From positions 1 to 64,000 of the forward strand of contig CAUJCR010000002.1 of assembly GCA_963169355.1 (NCBI GenBank): a DNA stretch of 64,000 nt, written 5' to 3'. The notes below the pieces were generated by a model, which made no database searches, was not told the origin of the DNA, and worked only from the letters and a program-made list of their open reading frames with translations. Shown in pieces: positions 1 through 9,034 of the stretch. Origin of the DNA: Bacteroidota bacterium (GTDB lineage Bacteria; Bacteroidota; Bacteroidia; B-17B0; Aurantibacillaceae). Numbering within the stretch: the stretch's first letter is position 1; every line of letters starts with the position of its first letter. The position numbers and the translations under genes are program-made.

Positions 1-996
1 TGGCTCTACCGCTACCACTGGCTCGCAGTTGCTACTATAGGTAACTACAATGCTTTGGGTAGTTATAGCGCATTGGGTAGTTTGCAACACATAGGTAGTA
101 GTTTGGGTAGGTTTTACTTTTATAAAACTGGTGGTATCAATAGCAACGCCATTGGCATACCACTGATAACGTGTGTGTATGCGTGCTGTATCACCTAAAA
201 TTAAACTATCAGCATTTGGGCAAATGGTTATAGCTGTGTTTTGTATATGTGGGCTGGGGAGTTCGTAAAGGGCTACGTCGTCGATGTAGACGTAGGAAAC
301 AGAGTTAGGATTACCTAAATTACAAATATTTATATAGTTTCTTGAGAGAAACTGCTTATTCAAGTTCATTCCATCTCTGAAGTTACCAATGGTTAAATAC
401 TCTTCTCCACCTTGTGCAATAAATGTACCACTTACTTTAACCCAATTAGAAGTGTCAGTGAAACACTGTGTAACATTCCATTTGATTTGCGGTTGAATAA
501 GATTGTCAAAAATTTGATAACCTAAAGTGTAAGTATTTTGTGTAAACAACATACCAATAGTATTAATACCTATGTCTGATATTTCAGCAAGCGACATATA
601 AAATTCGCCATAATAACAAGCATTTGTTTTTAATGATTGTTTCAATTTTACACCCATTAACTCTGATGATATATTGATACTATCTAATGGATTTGTAAGA
701 TAATATAAAGCTATGGCTGAATAAGCATTATTTGTATGAGCGAGTTGAGATCCGTGACAATTAAATGGGATTGTATTTGCGCTAGGATACGTTGTAGCAT
801 TTGTACATACATTAAAGTAATCTGGACTTTCTTTGGCTTGATACCATTCTTTCACGTTGCTTACAAATGCAAACGGGATACTTGTGCAATCCCCAATAGT
901 ATCTTCAAACGAAGGATTGGGAACTAGATTAACTTGAGCATTATTTGTTAAATGAAAAAACAAACCAATACATAAGTATATAAGGTTCTTGAGCAT
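1..996 (-). CDS. Secreted surface protein, T9SS-cargo-like (3' end outside window)
   Basis: Open frame of 332 codons reading leftward from an ATG at 996 and still open at base 1, so only the N-terminal part is seen. Residues 1-20 form a signal peptide ending in NNAQ. Residues 21 to about 245 look like a secreted beta-sandwich domain: it opens with LVPNPSFED, contains a W...SPDYF segment and closes with YVYIDDVALYEL. The same landmarks occur in the upstream neighbour (1039-5085), so the two N-terminal domains are probably related. An Ig/PKD-like segment follows (YQWYANG, TTTYVLQTT). The start lies 42 bases after the neighbour's stop, which suggests one operon. A C-terminal T9SS sorting domain is likely but lies outside the window. 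Function is unknown; surface adhesion or glycan binding is inference. Confidence 0.75.
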   Translation of the reverse strand, partial: MLKNLIYLCIGLFFHLTNNAQVNLVPNPSFEDTIGDCTSIPFAFVSNVKEWYQAKESPDYFNVCTNATTYPSANTIPFNCHGSQLAHTNNAYSAIALYYLTNPLDSINISSELMGVKLKQSLKTNACYYGEFYMSLAEISDIGINTIGMLFTQNTYTLGYQIFDNLIQPQIKWNVTQCFTDTSNWVKVSGTFIAQGGEEYLTIGNFRDGMNLNKQFLSRNYINICNLGNPNSVSYVYIDDVALYELPSPHIQNTAITICPNADSLILGDTARIHTRYQWYANGVAIDTTSFIKVKPTQTTTYVLQTTQCAITTQSIVVTYSSNCEPVVAVEP

Positions 997-1038
997 AGAA
1001 AAAGATAAAGGGAAAACACAAAGTTTTCCCTTATAAAA

Positions 1039-4000
1039 TTAGTGAGTAATAATTAATTTTCCAACTTTTAATTCCTGCTCATTGTGGTATAGCTTATAAA
1101 TATATATACCATTTGATAAGTTTTGTATATCAATTTTCTCCTTACTTGCTAGCACTTTATCAATTACTAAATGCCCCATTACATCATATAATTTTAAAAC
1201 AAGTGTTTCATAATTGTTTGCATTTACATATACTGCGGTGTTTGCAGGATTAGGATATACGTTAATATCAGTACTTTGAGCTAAATTATCAGTTGTTTGT
1301 CCAATACGTTTTGATGAAGCATCTGGAGAAACGTTTTCGCAAGCGCTACGGTAGTGTTGATGGGTTAAATTAAATAATAAAGCGCGAGCTTGATATACCG
1401 AAACGCCATAAAACATTGGGCATTGTGTAGCAAGGGTTTCTAAAGCAACCACATCGGTATTAGTTGCTGTTTTGTTTTGAGCCAAATAAGTAAGATATAA
1501 TTCATTAAAGGCTTGTTGGCCTTGTTCTACTTTATTGTTAGGCGTAATTACCGCATTTGCTTGTTTTGCAATTGCTATTTCTGTGCTGTCTTTTTCGGCC
1601 TGGTGTATTAGGCTATCAATAGCGAATAACAATCCGGTGTTTTCTGATACCACATTGCTCATAAATGTATTTAACGTTTTATTATCTTTTACATCTATTT
1701 GTTGTAGCATAATATTGCTAAGTAACTGCCTACGCAGGATGGCATTGCGATTAACCTGATTGTTATTCATATCATCCGTAGCAGCAAGATTACTAGCTGC
1801 TGCCATGCTAAAATTAGTTACTTGATTGTAATCGTCTGCAATATCTTCGGCTGTTTGCATAAGTTTTGCTAATGAGGCAGCGCCACTTAATTTGGTATTA
1901 GATGGTGTAGCGGCATTTGCATTGCACGAGCCTGTTGAAGCCGCTGAATTATTGTTACCAAACATATAAGTACTACTTGGATCTTTTCCTGCTTTCCCAT
2001 TGGGCAAGTCATAGCCTCCGCCACTTCGTGTAAAAAATATATCAGTGTTTGGATTACTACTGTTTTGTGCATAGGTGTAGTAATTACAAGAGCTCGCCCA
2101 GGCATTATCAGAGCTATTGCTACCTGTATTGCCAGCTTGGTTGCCTATTTCGCCATTGTTTACTAACCATATACCAAAATTGGCATTTTGCATATAGTTT
2201 CCTATAATACCATTGTTGGCTGGTGTTATATTGCTACCACTGGCAGTTATGGCCATGTTAAGATTATTAATGCTGTTGCACTGCACCTTAGGTACTTGAT
2301 TAGTAGATAAGTTAATGCCTAATTGCCAATAGGCCCATTGGTTGTAGCTTGCCATATCTACAATATTATTATTAATACTTGCGCTATTGGTATTAGCGGC
2401 ATTAATACCACTTTGCCAATGGTCGGTGGTGTTATCTTGGCGCATGTGTATTTCATTATCATAAATCACAGGAAGCAAGGTTTGTGACGTATAAATACCA
2501 TTATAATAACCGCTAATTTTATTATTATCAATATCAAAAGCCGGATATGCGTTTGGATTAGTAGCTAAAGTAGCTTCTGTACAATGTATGGCGAAATTAT
2601 CGGCATAAGTACCAACTGCAGTAGCTGTATTATCAAAATTATTATCTTTTATACTTGTAGTAACATAAGTGTTGGCATAGCATTTAACTCCCAAGTTATT
2701 TTGATAAAAATTATTATTACGAATGTTTACTGTTTTACCATTATTGTTTGTATTTACATAAATACCAGTACCCTGTACGCTAAAGGTATTGTATGTGGTT
2801 AATAAAGTAGATTCCTCATTATTACAAATACCATTATCATTATTTATAAACGTATTTTTATATGCTGTGGAGCTACCACCCACTTCCATATAACTACCAT
2901 TACCCGCACCAAAGAAAGGACCCCAAAGCATAATACCTGCGTTTACACCACCATAGGGTGCAATACTACTTTTTATGTTTTGAATAACATTGTTTTGAAT
3001 TTTTGTTTTTGAGTCGTAAGTCCAAATACCCATTTGCATTTTATCAAATACGTTCTCTTGCCCTGTATTAGCACCAATTGTAATAGCAGAATTAGGTTGC
3101 CCTGTGTGCGATGCTGTTAAGGCAAATATACCACAATTTGATTGTAGCGTACTATAGGGTGCTTTTAAAACAGTACTACTATAAGCACCAAGACTAGCTG
3201 CATTACTTAGGTTGGTAACAATGGGTTTATACGGTACCGAACCTGTTGTAGGAATGGAACTACAAGAAAAGAAATTGTTTCTTATAAGAACACTAGAGCT
3301 TGATGACTTAGCCGCTTTTATCATAATACCAATATAGTTTTTATTAAGGTAGTTGTTTATAATATTTAAACTAGCCATACCTAGTGAATCAACAACCACG
3401 CGTTTAGCATCTTCTACGCGGCTATTGCTAATAGTTACTGTATTAGTTGTGTTGGCATATATACCATCCCACATATAATTACAACCTTGCACATAACTAT
3501 TTAGTAAATTAATACGGCCTGTACCATTTAAAATAATTTTGGTGTTAGGCTCCATTAATACATTTTTAGAAATAATAGTTAATGTACCGCCCGAGTTTAC
3601 GGTGATGGTACCACCAAGCGCAATACTATTTGTACCCGATGCCGAGTTTAAAACAGTAGAGGTAGAATAGGTTGTGTTAGCGTATTTAATCACATTGGTA
3701 CCAGTAGGGCAACAATTAGGAAGATAATAACAGGTTGGCGCACTTTGACAACCATATTGATTTATAATACTAGCACAAATATTTACGGGTTGTGTTACAT
3801 TATTTAAACTAAAACTAGGAGTAGCGCCAGTAGTACCTGTACCAGCAACAGCAACTACCGTACCAGTGGTGGCATCTTTTACTGTCCAGCTATAGGTATA
3901 ACTACCACTTGGTAATGGGTTTGCAGTAAAACTGGTAACACCATTAAAATTACAGGTATAACTAGGCGTAATGCTGATGGTAGGCGTAACAACATTTACA

Positions 4001-5085
4001 GTAACACTATCGTAAGAACTACACATCGTTTGCACACCAGCCTCATTGGTATAAGTAACATTAGCCGTAAGTACATAACTTGTTGTAATACTAGGACTAG
4101 CTATAGTTGTAGCTGTATTTGTTGAACTTAGTCCAGTAGATGGACTCCAGCTATATGTAATTGTAGCACCTGTAGGTAAACAAGTAAATCCACCATTATT
4201 AGAACCAATAGTAGTACCGCAACCTGGAAATAATGATACTATATCTGCTCCAGCATCAACACTAAGAGGAGTAATACTTACATCATCAATATAATAATAG
4301 GCGGCATCTAAGTGGTCTAATGCTCCATAATTAGGGGGCATTCCTCCATAATTCCATGTATTATTTGGATCCAAATCTACAATTTCATTAGCAAAAAGTA
4401 AGTTAATTTCTGTAACGCTATCGTGTGTTGGAGTAAAACAAGTTGAAATATACGTCCAATTATCTTTATCAGTTACAACTGTTGAGCCGAAATATAAATC
4501 TTCACCATTAATATCTACATAAAATGAACAAGCATATTTACTAATATATGCTAATCTTACCCACATGCCTACTATGTATGTCTTTCCAGCTGTAAGAGGT
4601 GTGCTTAACGTCGGTTGCATAATTTCAATAGGGCAGTTACCACAACTACCATTATACACAAATATACCAGTGTATCCATCTCCGCTATGAGGGGCTGTTG
4701 TACCTAGTCCATTGCTTGTATAATTGTCATAAGCATTTGTACTTTGTCGAACGGTATAGTAAGGTAAATAAGGAGCTGTACTTGCACACGCATGATAATA
4801 ATCGGGTGATCCTGTACCATAAAGTAAACCTCTTGCCCAATTACAAACTGAAAAGTCACATGTCGAATTGCTAGTTACTCCTAAGGTTGTGGATGTGATA
4901 GCATGTATTAATGTAGTACAAGGTGAATCTGGAGCAAGCCATAGACTATTTTCAAACCCCCCATTTAGTACATAGTTACATGGTGTGGTCGTATTTGAAC
5001 AAGAAACTTGTGCATTGCTTATTTGGCAAATAACTGTTAAGAGTAATAGTATTACCCAGTGCTTAGTATTAAAGTATGATTTCAT
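1039..5085 (-). CDS. Giant secreted beta-helix protein with T9SS type A sorting domain
   Basis: 1348 residues. The signal peptide is at 1-25 (hydrophobic VILLLLTVI core, cleavage before Q26). Residues ~27-275 are a beta-sandwich domain with an NGGFE motif near 41-45 and a closing YYYIDDVSI, shared with the next gene downstream. Ig-like segments occupy ~280-460. A long Asn/Thr/Ser-rich region at ~465-1080 has repeated NNxF/I and INNN strands typical of right-handed parallel beta-helix surface proteins. A more helical segment comes next, then a C-terminal T9SS type A domain in the last ~75 residues (VYPNPANTAVYV, LYDVMGHLV, LSNGIYIYKL). It is expected to be exported through the outer membrane and processed or anchored by the type IX system. 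The ligand is unknown. First gene of a leftward pair, with a TACATTTG promoter about 32 bases upstream. Confidence 0.88.
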   Translation of the reverse strand: MKSYFNTKHWVILLLLTVICQISNAQVSCSNTTTPCNYVLNGGFENSLWLAPDSPCTTLIHAITSTTLGVTSNSTCDFSVCNWARGLLYGTGSPDYYHACASTAPYLPYYTVRQSTNAYDNYTSNGLGTTAPHSGDGYTGIFVYNGSCGNCPIEIMQPTLSTPLTAGKTYIVGMWVRLAYISKYACSFYVDINGEDLYFGSTVVTDKDNWTYISTCFTPTHDSVTEINLLFANEIVDLDPNNTWNYGGMPPNYGALDHLDAAYYYIDDVSITPLSVDAGADIVSLFPGCGTTIGSNNGGFTCLPTGATITYSWSPSTGLSSTNTATTIASPSITTSYVLTANVTYTNEAGVQTMCSSYDSVTVNVVTPTISITPSYTCNFNGVTSFTANPLPSGSYTYSWTVKDATTGTVVAVAGTGTTGATPSFSLNNVTQPVNICASIINQYGCQSAPTCYYLPNCCPTGTNVIKYANTTYSTSTVLNSASGTNSIALGGTITVNSGGTLTIISKNVLMEPNTKIILNGTGRINLLNSYVQGCNYMWDGIYANTTNTVTISNSRVEDAKRVVVDSLGMASLNIINNYLNKNYIGIMIKAAKSSSSSVLIRNNFFSCSSIPTTGSVPYKPIVTNLSNAASLGAYSSTVLKAPYSTLQSNCGIFALTASHTGQPNSAITIGANTGQENVFDKMQMGIWTYDSKTKIQNNVIQNIKSSIAPYGGVNAGIMLWGPFFGAGNGSYMEVGGSSTAYKNTFINNDNGICNNEESTLLTTYNTFSVQGTGIYVNTNNNGKTVNIRNNNFYQNNLGVKCYANTYVTTSIKDNNFDNTATAVGTYADNFAIHCTEATLATNPNAYPAFDIDNNKISGYYNGIYTSQTLLPVIYDNEIHMRQDNTTDHWQSGINAANTNSASINNNIVDMASYNQWAYWQLGINLSTNQVPKVQCNSINNLNMAITASGSNITPANNGIIGNYMQNANFGIWLVNNGEIGNQAGNTGSNSSDNAWASSCNYYTYAQNSSNPNTDIFFTRSGGGYDLPNGKAGKDPSSTYMFGNNNSAASTGSCNANAATPSNTKLSGAASLAKLMQTAEDIADDYNQVTNFSMAAASNLAATDDMNNNQVNRNAILRRQLLSNIMLQQIDVKDNKTLNTFMSNVVSENTGLLFAIDSLIHQAEKDSTEIAIAKQANAVITPNNKVEQGQQAFNELYLTYLAQNKTATNTDVVALETLATQCPMFYGVSVYQARALLFNLTHQHYRSACENVSPDASSKRIGQTTDNLAQSTDINVYPNPANTAVYVNANNYETLVLKLYDVMGHLVIDKVLASKEKIDIQNLSNGIYIYKLYHNEQELKVGKLIITH

Positions 5086-5116
5086 AATTAGTAGGTATAT
5101 ATGTGTGTTTTAGATA

Positions 5117-5124
5117 CAAATGTA
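5117..5124 (-). promoter_or_regulatory. -7 promoter element of the beta-helix protein operon
   Basis: TACATTTG on the minus strand, an exact match to the Bacteroidota -7 consensus TAnnTTTG, 32 bases before the ATG at 5085. The palindrome at 5145-5156 covers the place where the -33 element would lie. Confidence 0.6.
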
Positions 5125-5144
5125 TAAAATAATTTTTAAAATAA

Positions 5145-5156
5145 CCCATATATGGG
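5145..5156. promoter_or_regulatory. Perfect palindrome, candidate operator
   Basis: CCCATATATGGG is a perfect 12-bp palindrome in the 100-bp gap between the beta-helix protein gene and the divergent HTH gene. It sits about 20 bp upstream of the TACATTTG element at 5117-5124, where the -33 box should be, and about 30-40 bp upstream of the HTH gene start. Binding by the HTH protein is inference. Confidence 0.4.
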
Positions 5157-5185
5157 CTTTTTATTTTTTGTAAGCAAAGGCAATA

Positions 5186-5452
5186 TTGTATGTGCAAAAT
5201 ATTACTGATAGAAATTTCTTGCTTCTACTTGGAAAAAGGATACGTGAGTTAAGAAAATTCAAAAAATTAACTCAAGAGGAACTAGGTTTTTTAATTGGTA
5301 ATTCTGGTAAACAAATTGGGCGCATTGAAAGAGGCGAACATAATGTTACAACAAGTATGATTTATGCCATCTCTTTAGCATTGGATGTTTGCATGAAAGA
5401 TATTTTTGATTTCGAGACTACTAAAAATCGTGTAAAAAATCAAAATGAATAA
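5186..5452 (+). CDS. Small XRE/Cro-CI family HTH regulator
   Basis: 88 residues with a single XRE-type helix-turn-helix at ~12-70: LGKRIRELRKFKKLTQEELG gives helices 1-2, GNSGKQIGRIERGEHN the recognition region, and TTSMIYAISLALDV helices 4-5. The C-terminus is a short charged tail. It is a cytoplasmic DNA-binding protein, probably dimeric. There is no in-frame ATG at the front, so translation starts at TTG 5186 or GTG 5192. It is divergent from the giant surface protein gene with a palindromic site between them, the layout of a local repressor. Its target is not known, and the 218-bp region after it holds no gene. Confidence 0.75.
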   Translation: MYVQNITDRNFLLLLGKRIRELRKFKKLTQEELGFLIGNSGKQIGRIERGEHNVTTSMIYAISLALDVCMKDIFDFETTKNRVKNQNE

Positions 5453-5658
5453 GTACAAACTATCTTCTGCATACTTGATTACAAATAATGAAGATCAAAC
5501 TGAGCTCCTTTTATAAAAATCTTCACATTGAAATCATTAATAAATAAAATTCCTCACTCATTAAGCACTAGATGCCTGATGACTACAGCATAAGCTAGCA
5601 GCACAATTAGTATGCTCTTAATTGTTATTTAAAGAAATTAATCTCTCTAAAAAATCCT

Positions 5659-5666
5659 TACCTTTG
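5659..5666 (+). promoter_or_regulatory. -7 promoter element of purK, probably leaderless
   Basis: TACCTTTG matches TAnnTTTG and ends only 4 bases before the purK ATG at 5671. If transcription starts 4-6 bases after the element, as usual, the mRNA begins at or next to the start codon. Confidence 0.6.
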
Positions 5667-5670
5667 ACGT

Positions 5671-6813
5671 ATGAATTATTTTCAACCTGATAAAATAAAA
5701 ATTGGCGTTTTGGGTGGTGGACAACTCGGAAGAATGATGATACAAAGCGCCATTAATTATAATTTATACATCTGTTGCCTTGATCCTGATGCTCAAGCAC
5801 CTTGCAAATCCATTGCGCATGAATTTACTAAAGGAAGCCTAACAGATTACGATACCGTTTTAAAATTTGGGAAAGATAAAGACATTATTACCATAGAAAT
5901 TGAGAACGTAAATATAGAAGCACTTAAAGAATTGCAAAACCAAGGCAAAAAAGTGTTTCCACAACCCGAAGTAATAGAGATTATAAAAGATAAGGGGCTT
6001 CAAAAAATGTTTTATCAACGTAATAATATTCCAAGTCCTGATTTCTTTTTAGTAGAAAACAAAGAACAAATTCAAAAATATAAAGACTTCTTTCCTTTTT
6101 TTCAAAAAATGCGCACGGGTGGCTATGATGGAAAAGGCGTTGTAAAATTAGGACATCCTCATAAAATAGATCATGCCTTTGAAGTACCAAGTGTTTTGGA
6201 GCGTTTAGTTGATTTTGAAAAAGAAATTTCGGTAATTGTAGCTCGTAATGAGAGTGGTGAAACTAAATGTTTCCCAGTGGTAGAGTGTGAATTTAATGCT
6301 GAGGCTAATCTAGTTGAGTTTTTGTTTTCGCCTGCTAAGATTAAAAAAACTATTGAAAAACAAGCCTATGATATTGCTACAAAAGTAGCAGAAAAATTAA
6401 ATATTGTTGGTTTGTTAGCAGTTGAATTATTTGTAACTAAAGACGGAAAAGTGTTAGTAAACGAAGTAGCACCTCGTCCACACAATAGTGGTCATCAAAG
6501 TATCGAAGGAAATTACACTTCGCAATTTGAACAACACTTGCGTGCCATTTTAAATTTACCCTTGGGCGAAACAACCATTACAAAACCTTCGGTAATGATT
6601 AATCTTTTAGGAGAGAAAGGCTACGAGGGCTTAGCAAAATACGAAGGTTTAAATGATGTTATAAAATACAAAGGCGTATATGTGCATTTATATGGAAAAA
6701 CAACCACAAAACCTTTTCGTAAAATGGGACATGTAACAGTAGTAGATGATGATTTAGATTTAGCTAAAAAAAAGGCTATTATTGTAAAAGATATTTTAAA
6801 AGTAGTGAGCTAA
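5671..6813 (+). CDS. purK: N5-carboxyaminoimidazole ribonucleotide synthase
   Basis: 380 residues, normal PurK length. ATP-grasp enzyme that makes N5-CAIR from AIR, ATP and bicarbonate in de novo purine synthesis (cytoplasm). The N-terminal dinucleotide-binding-like fold starts with IGVLGGGQLGRMM (~12-24). The ATP-grasp core includes QKMRTGGYDGKGVVKL and the metal/ATP segment VNEVAPRPHNSGHQSIE near 265-280, the PurK signature. The enzyme acts directly before PurE, whose gene follows 27 bp later, so the two are probably co-transcribed. The ATG at 5671 is supported by the adjacent -7 element. No anomaly in the protein. Confidence 0.96.
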   Translation: MNYFQPDKIKIGVLGGGQLGRMMIQSAINYNLYICCLDPDAQAPCKSIAHEFTKGSLTDYDTVLKFGKDKDIITIEIENVNIEALKELQNQGKKVFPQPEVIEIIKDKGLQKMFYQRNNIPSPDFFLVENKEQIQKYKDFFPFFQKMRTGGYDGKGVVKLGHPHKIDHAFEVPSVLERLVDFEKEISVIVARNESGETKCFPVVECEFNAEANLVEFLFSPAKIKKTIEKQAYDIATKVAEKLNIVGLLAVELFVTKDGKVLVNEVAPRPHNSGHQSIEGNYTSQFEQHLRAILNLPLGETTITKPSVMINLLGEKGYEGLAKYEGLNDVIKYKGVYVHLYGKTTTKPFRKMGHVTVVDDDLDLAKKKAIIVKDILKVVS

Positions 6814-6840
6814 TCAGTAATAAAATTAAAAACTAAAATT

Positions 6841-7320
6841 ATGGTAGGAATAATAATGGGTAGTAGCAGCGATTTAAAAGTAATGAATGATGCTGCTGAA
6901 TTTTTAAAGAAATTAAATATACCTTTTGAAATTACCATTGTATCTGCACACCGCACACCCGAACGTATGTTTGATTACGCTAAAAACGCTCATAAAAACG
7001 GCTTAAAAGTAATTATTGCAGGAGCTGGAGGCGCTGCACACTTACCGGGCATGGTTGCATCTCTCACACCACTACCAGTAATTGGAGTTCCAGTAAAATC
7101 AAGTAATTCTATTGATGGTTGGGATTCTTTACTTTCAATTGTGCAAATGCCTAATGGTGTACCCGTGGCTACAGTTGCTGTAAATGCTGCTCAAAATGCT
7201 GGTATTTTAGCTGCTCAAATTTTAGGAAGTAGCGATAAAATAATATTTGAAAAATTAGTGGCTTTTAAAGAGGAGTTGAAAGAAAAGGTGATGAAAAGCA
7301 TAGAGGAAATTAAGAAGTAA
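6841..7320 (+). CDS. purE: N5-carboxyaminoimidazole ribonucleotide mutase
   Basis: 159 residues, class I PurE. It converts N5-CAIR to CAIR, the step after PurK. Near the N-terminus [12 protein letters not shown] (~4-15) is the phosphate-binding SDxxxM motif, followed by [10 protein letters not shown] (~40-49) with the catalytic His, and then [14 protein letters not shown] (~66-79) and GVPVKSS (~88-94). These are all hallmark PurE blocks. The last 11 bases overlap the 3' end of rnpA on the opposite strand, so the two transcripts converge with no room for a terminator. Confidence 0.96.
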   Translation: MVGIIMGSSSDLKVMNDAAEFLKKLNIPFEITIVSAHRTPERMFDYAKNAHKNGLKVIIAGAGGAAHLPGMVASLTPLPVIGVPVKSSNSIDGWDSLLSIVQMPNGVPVATVAVNAAQNAGILAAQILGSSDKIIFEKLVAFKEELKEKVMKSIEEIKK

Positions 7321-7696
7321 ATTGTACTTTATCTTCTATTAACTTTTTTATTAAATCTTTCATACTTTTTTCAATTGTAGCATAATCTAATTCCTCATTA
7401 CTTAAACACACAAACATGATGTCTAATTTATTGTTACTGAGGTGTTCGTATAGTTGATGTTTATTAAGGCGATACACCTCACGCATTTTACGTTTAATAG
7501 TATTTCGTTTATTGGCTCGTTTATGTTTCTTTTTAGGCACTACAAACATTGCCCTAACTGGAAATGGACTTTCGAACTGTGATACTTTGTAAATTAATTT
7601 AATAGGAAATTGTGTTTTAGATTTTCCATTTTCAAATAAAGCATCGATAGCAATTTTGCTACATAATTTTTCAACTTTATTAAATGTAAATCTCAA
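7310..7696 (-). CDS. rnpA: Ribonuclease P protein component
   Basis: 128 residues, normal size. Basic protein subunit of RNase P, which matures the 5' ends of tRNAs. [12 protein letters not shown] at the start and the [17 protein letters not shown] block (~61-77) contain the RNR-type RNA-binding signature of the family. The start is TTG at 7696, with no in-frame ATG close by and FTF placed as in other RnpA proteins. It lies downstream of hemD, a neighbourhood I recall from other Bacteroidota, rather than next to rpmH. A strong terminator-like hairpin lies in the 71-bp gap after hemD, and I see no TAnnTTTG element there, so how rnpA is expressed is unclear. Confidence 0.92.
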   Translation of the reverse strand: MRFTFNKVEKLCSKIAIDALFENGKSKTQFPIKLIYKVSQFESPFPVRAMFVVPKKKHKRANKRNTIKRKMREVYRLNKHQLYEHLSNNKLDIMFVCLSNEELDYATIEKSMKDLIKKLIEDKVQFTS

Positions 7697-7708
7697 TTTT
7701 TAAGTATT

Positions 7709-7742
7709 AAAAAAAATCCCCAATAGTTATACTATCGGGGAT
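7709..7742 (-). terminator. Rho-independent terminator after hemD
   Basis: On the minus strand, ATCCCCGATAGT, loop ATA, ACTATTGGGGAT form a 12-bp stem with one G-U pair, followed directly by a run of 8 T. It lies 25 bp past the hemD stop and 20 bp before the rnpA start. Confidence 0.8.
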
Positions 7743-7767
7743 AAAGTTACAAAACAAAGCGTAATAC

Positions 7768-9018
7768 TTAACGCTTATTTGCTTGTTTAATATAATCATC
7801 TAATGCGGCAAACATACTTGGGTATTTAGGGTTTGGCGCATAAATATCTAAGCGATAACCTAATTTCTTAATGGTATTTGCAGCGGTGTGCCCAAAACAG
7901 CCTATGCGCGTATTACCTTGTTTAAAATTTGGAAAATTTTGTTTCAAGGCATTTACTCCTGCAGGTGTAAAGAAAATAATAATATCGTACTCACTTAAGT
8001 TTTTAATATCTGATAAATCGGCACTTACTGTTTTATACATAACAGCCTTAGTATATTTGATATTAAGAGCTTCTAGAAATTCACAAATTTGCTCACGATT
8101 AACATCTGAGGCAGGAAATAAAAATTTTTCTTCTTTATTTTTCTTAATAGCATCAATTAAGTCTTGTATTGATTGATGACCGAAGAAAATTTTACGTTTA
8201 CGATACTGAATGTATTTTTGAAGGTAGTAAGCTGTGGCTTCGTTTGTGCAGAAATACTTCATGCTTTCTGGTACGGTTACACGCATTTCATTACACATTC
8301 TAAAGTAATGATCAACGGCCATTTTACTATTTAAAATAACGGCTTTATGCTCTAATATATCTATGCGTTGTGCTCTAAAATCACGAGCCGGAACACCTTC
8401 TACTTTTATAAATTGTCTAAACACAAGGTTTATATTGTGTTTTTTAGCTAAATCAAAAAATGGGTGTTTATCGCCTTCTGGTCTTGGTTGTGATAATAAA
8501 ATTGTTTTTACACGTGTTTTAGGATAATCAGCAACTTCAATTACAGGCAAAGGTACAATGGGTACAATTTGCTTTTTGGTTTTAACACCAATTTTAATGT
8601 TTTTTTCTGTTCCAGCTATAACTTGTTTTACCTCTTTTAATTTCTTTGTCTTTTTCTCAAGTGATTTATTTGATTGTTTAACTGGTTTAGAAGCTACTTT
8701 TGACTTAGCTGTAACTTTAACTACTTTAATAGCTTTCTTTGGTACAGATTTTTTTACAGCTTTTTTCTTTACAACTTTTTTCTTTGCAGCTTTTAACTTA
8801 GTAGAAACAACTTTTTTGGTTTTGATGGATTTAGCTACTGCTTTCTTTACCAATTTTGCTTTAACCTTAGCCGCTTTTTTTGATACATTTTTAGCAGGCT
8901 TAGCTGCCTTCTTAGGCTTAGCTTTAGTTATAGAATTTTTTTTCTTTTTAGTTGAAATTGAAAGCGCTACTTTTTTTTTAGTAGCCTTTGCTTTAGGTTT
9001 ATTCTTTGTTTTCGACAT
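7768..9018 (-). CDS. hemD: Uroporphyrinogen-III synthase with long Lys-rich N-terminal extension
   Basis: 416 residues from the ATG at 9018. The longer reading from 9048 would overlap the upstream gene. The enzyme domain is about 169-416 and resembles Bacteroidota HemD: TILLSQPRPEG, FFTPAGVNALKQNFPNF, and GCFGHTAANTIKKLGY near the end. It cyclises hydroxymethylbilane to uroporphyrinogen III in heme synthesis. Residues ~1-150 are an extra low-complexity segment of Lys, Ala and Val with scattered Pro, Ser and Thr (for example KPKKAAKPAKNVSKKAAK), like a histone H1 tail. Normal HemD is about 240-260 residues. The extension is probably disordered and binds nucleic acid or polyphosphate (inference). 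Last but one gene of the cytochrome/YceI cluster. Confidence 0.88.
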   Translation of the reverse strand: MSKTKNKPKAKATKKKVALSISTKKKKNSITKAKPKKAAKPAKNVSKKAAKVKAKLVKKAVAKSIKTKKVVSTKLKAAKKKVVKKKAVKKSVPKKAIKVVKVTAKSKVASKPVKQSNKSLEKKTKKLKEVKQVIAGTEKNIKIGVKTKKQIVPIVPLPVIEVADYPKTRVKTILLSQPRPEGDKHPFFDLAKKHNINLVFRQFIKVEGVPARDFRAQRIDILEHKAVILNSKMAVDHYFRMCNEMRVTVPESMKYFCTNEATAYYLQKYIQYRKRKIFFGHQSIQDLIDAIKKNKEEKFLFPASDVNREQICEFLEALNIKYTKAVMYKTVSADLSDIKNLSEYDIIIFFTPAGVNALKQNFPNFKQGNTRIGCFGHTAANTIKKLGYRLDIYAPNPKYPSMFAALDDYIKQANKR

Positions 9019-9034
9019 ATATATTATGCGTCGC

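Noticed and set aside
5453-5670. A small gene or RNA in the gap between the HTH gene and purK
   Set aside because: No frame with a start, no strong hairpin and no promoter other than the purK element.
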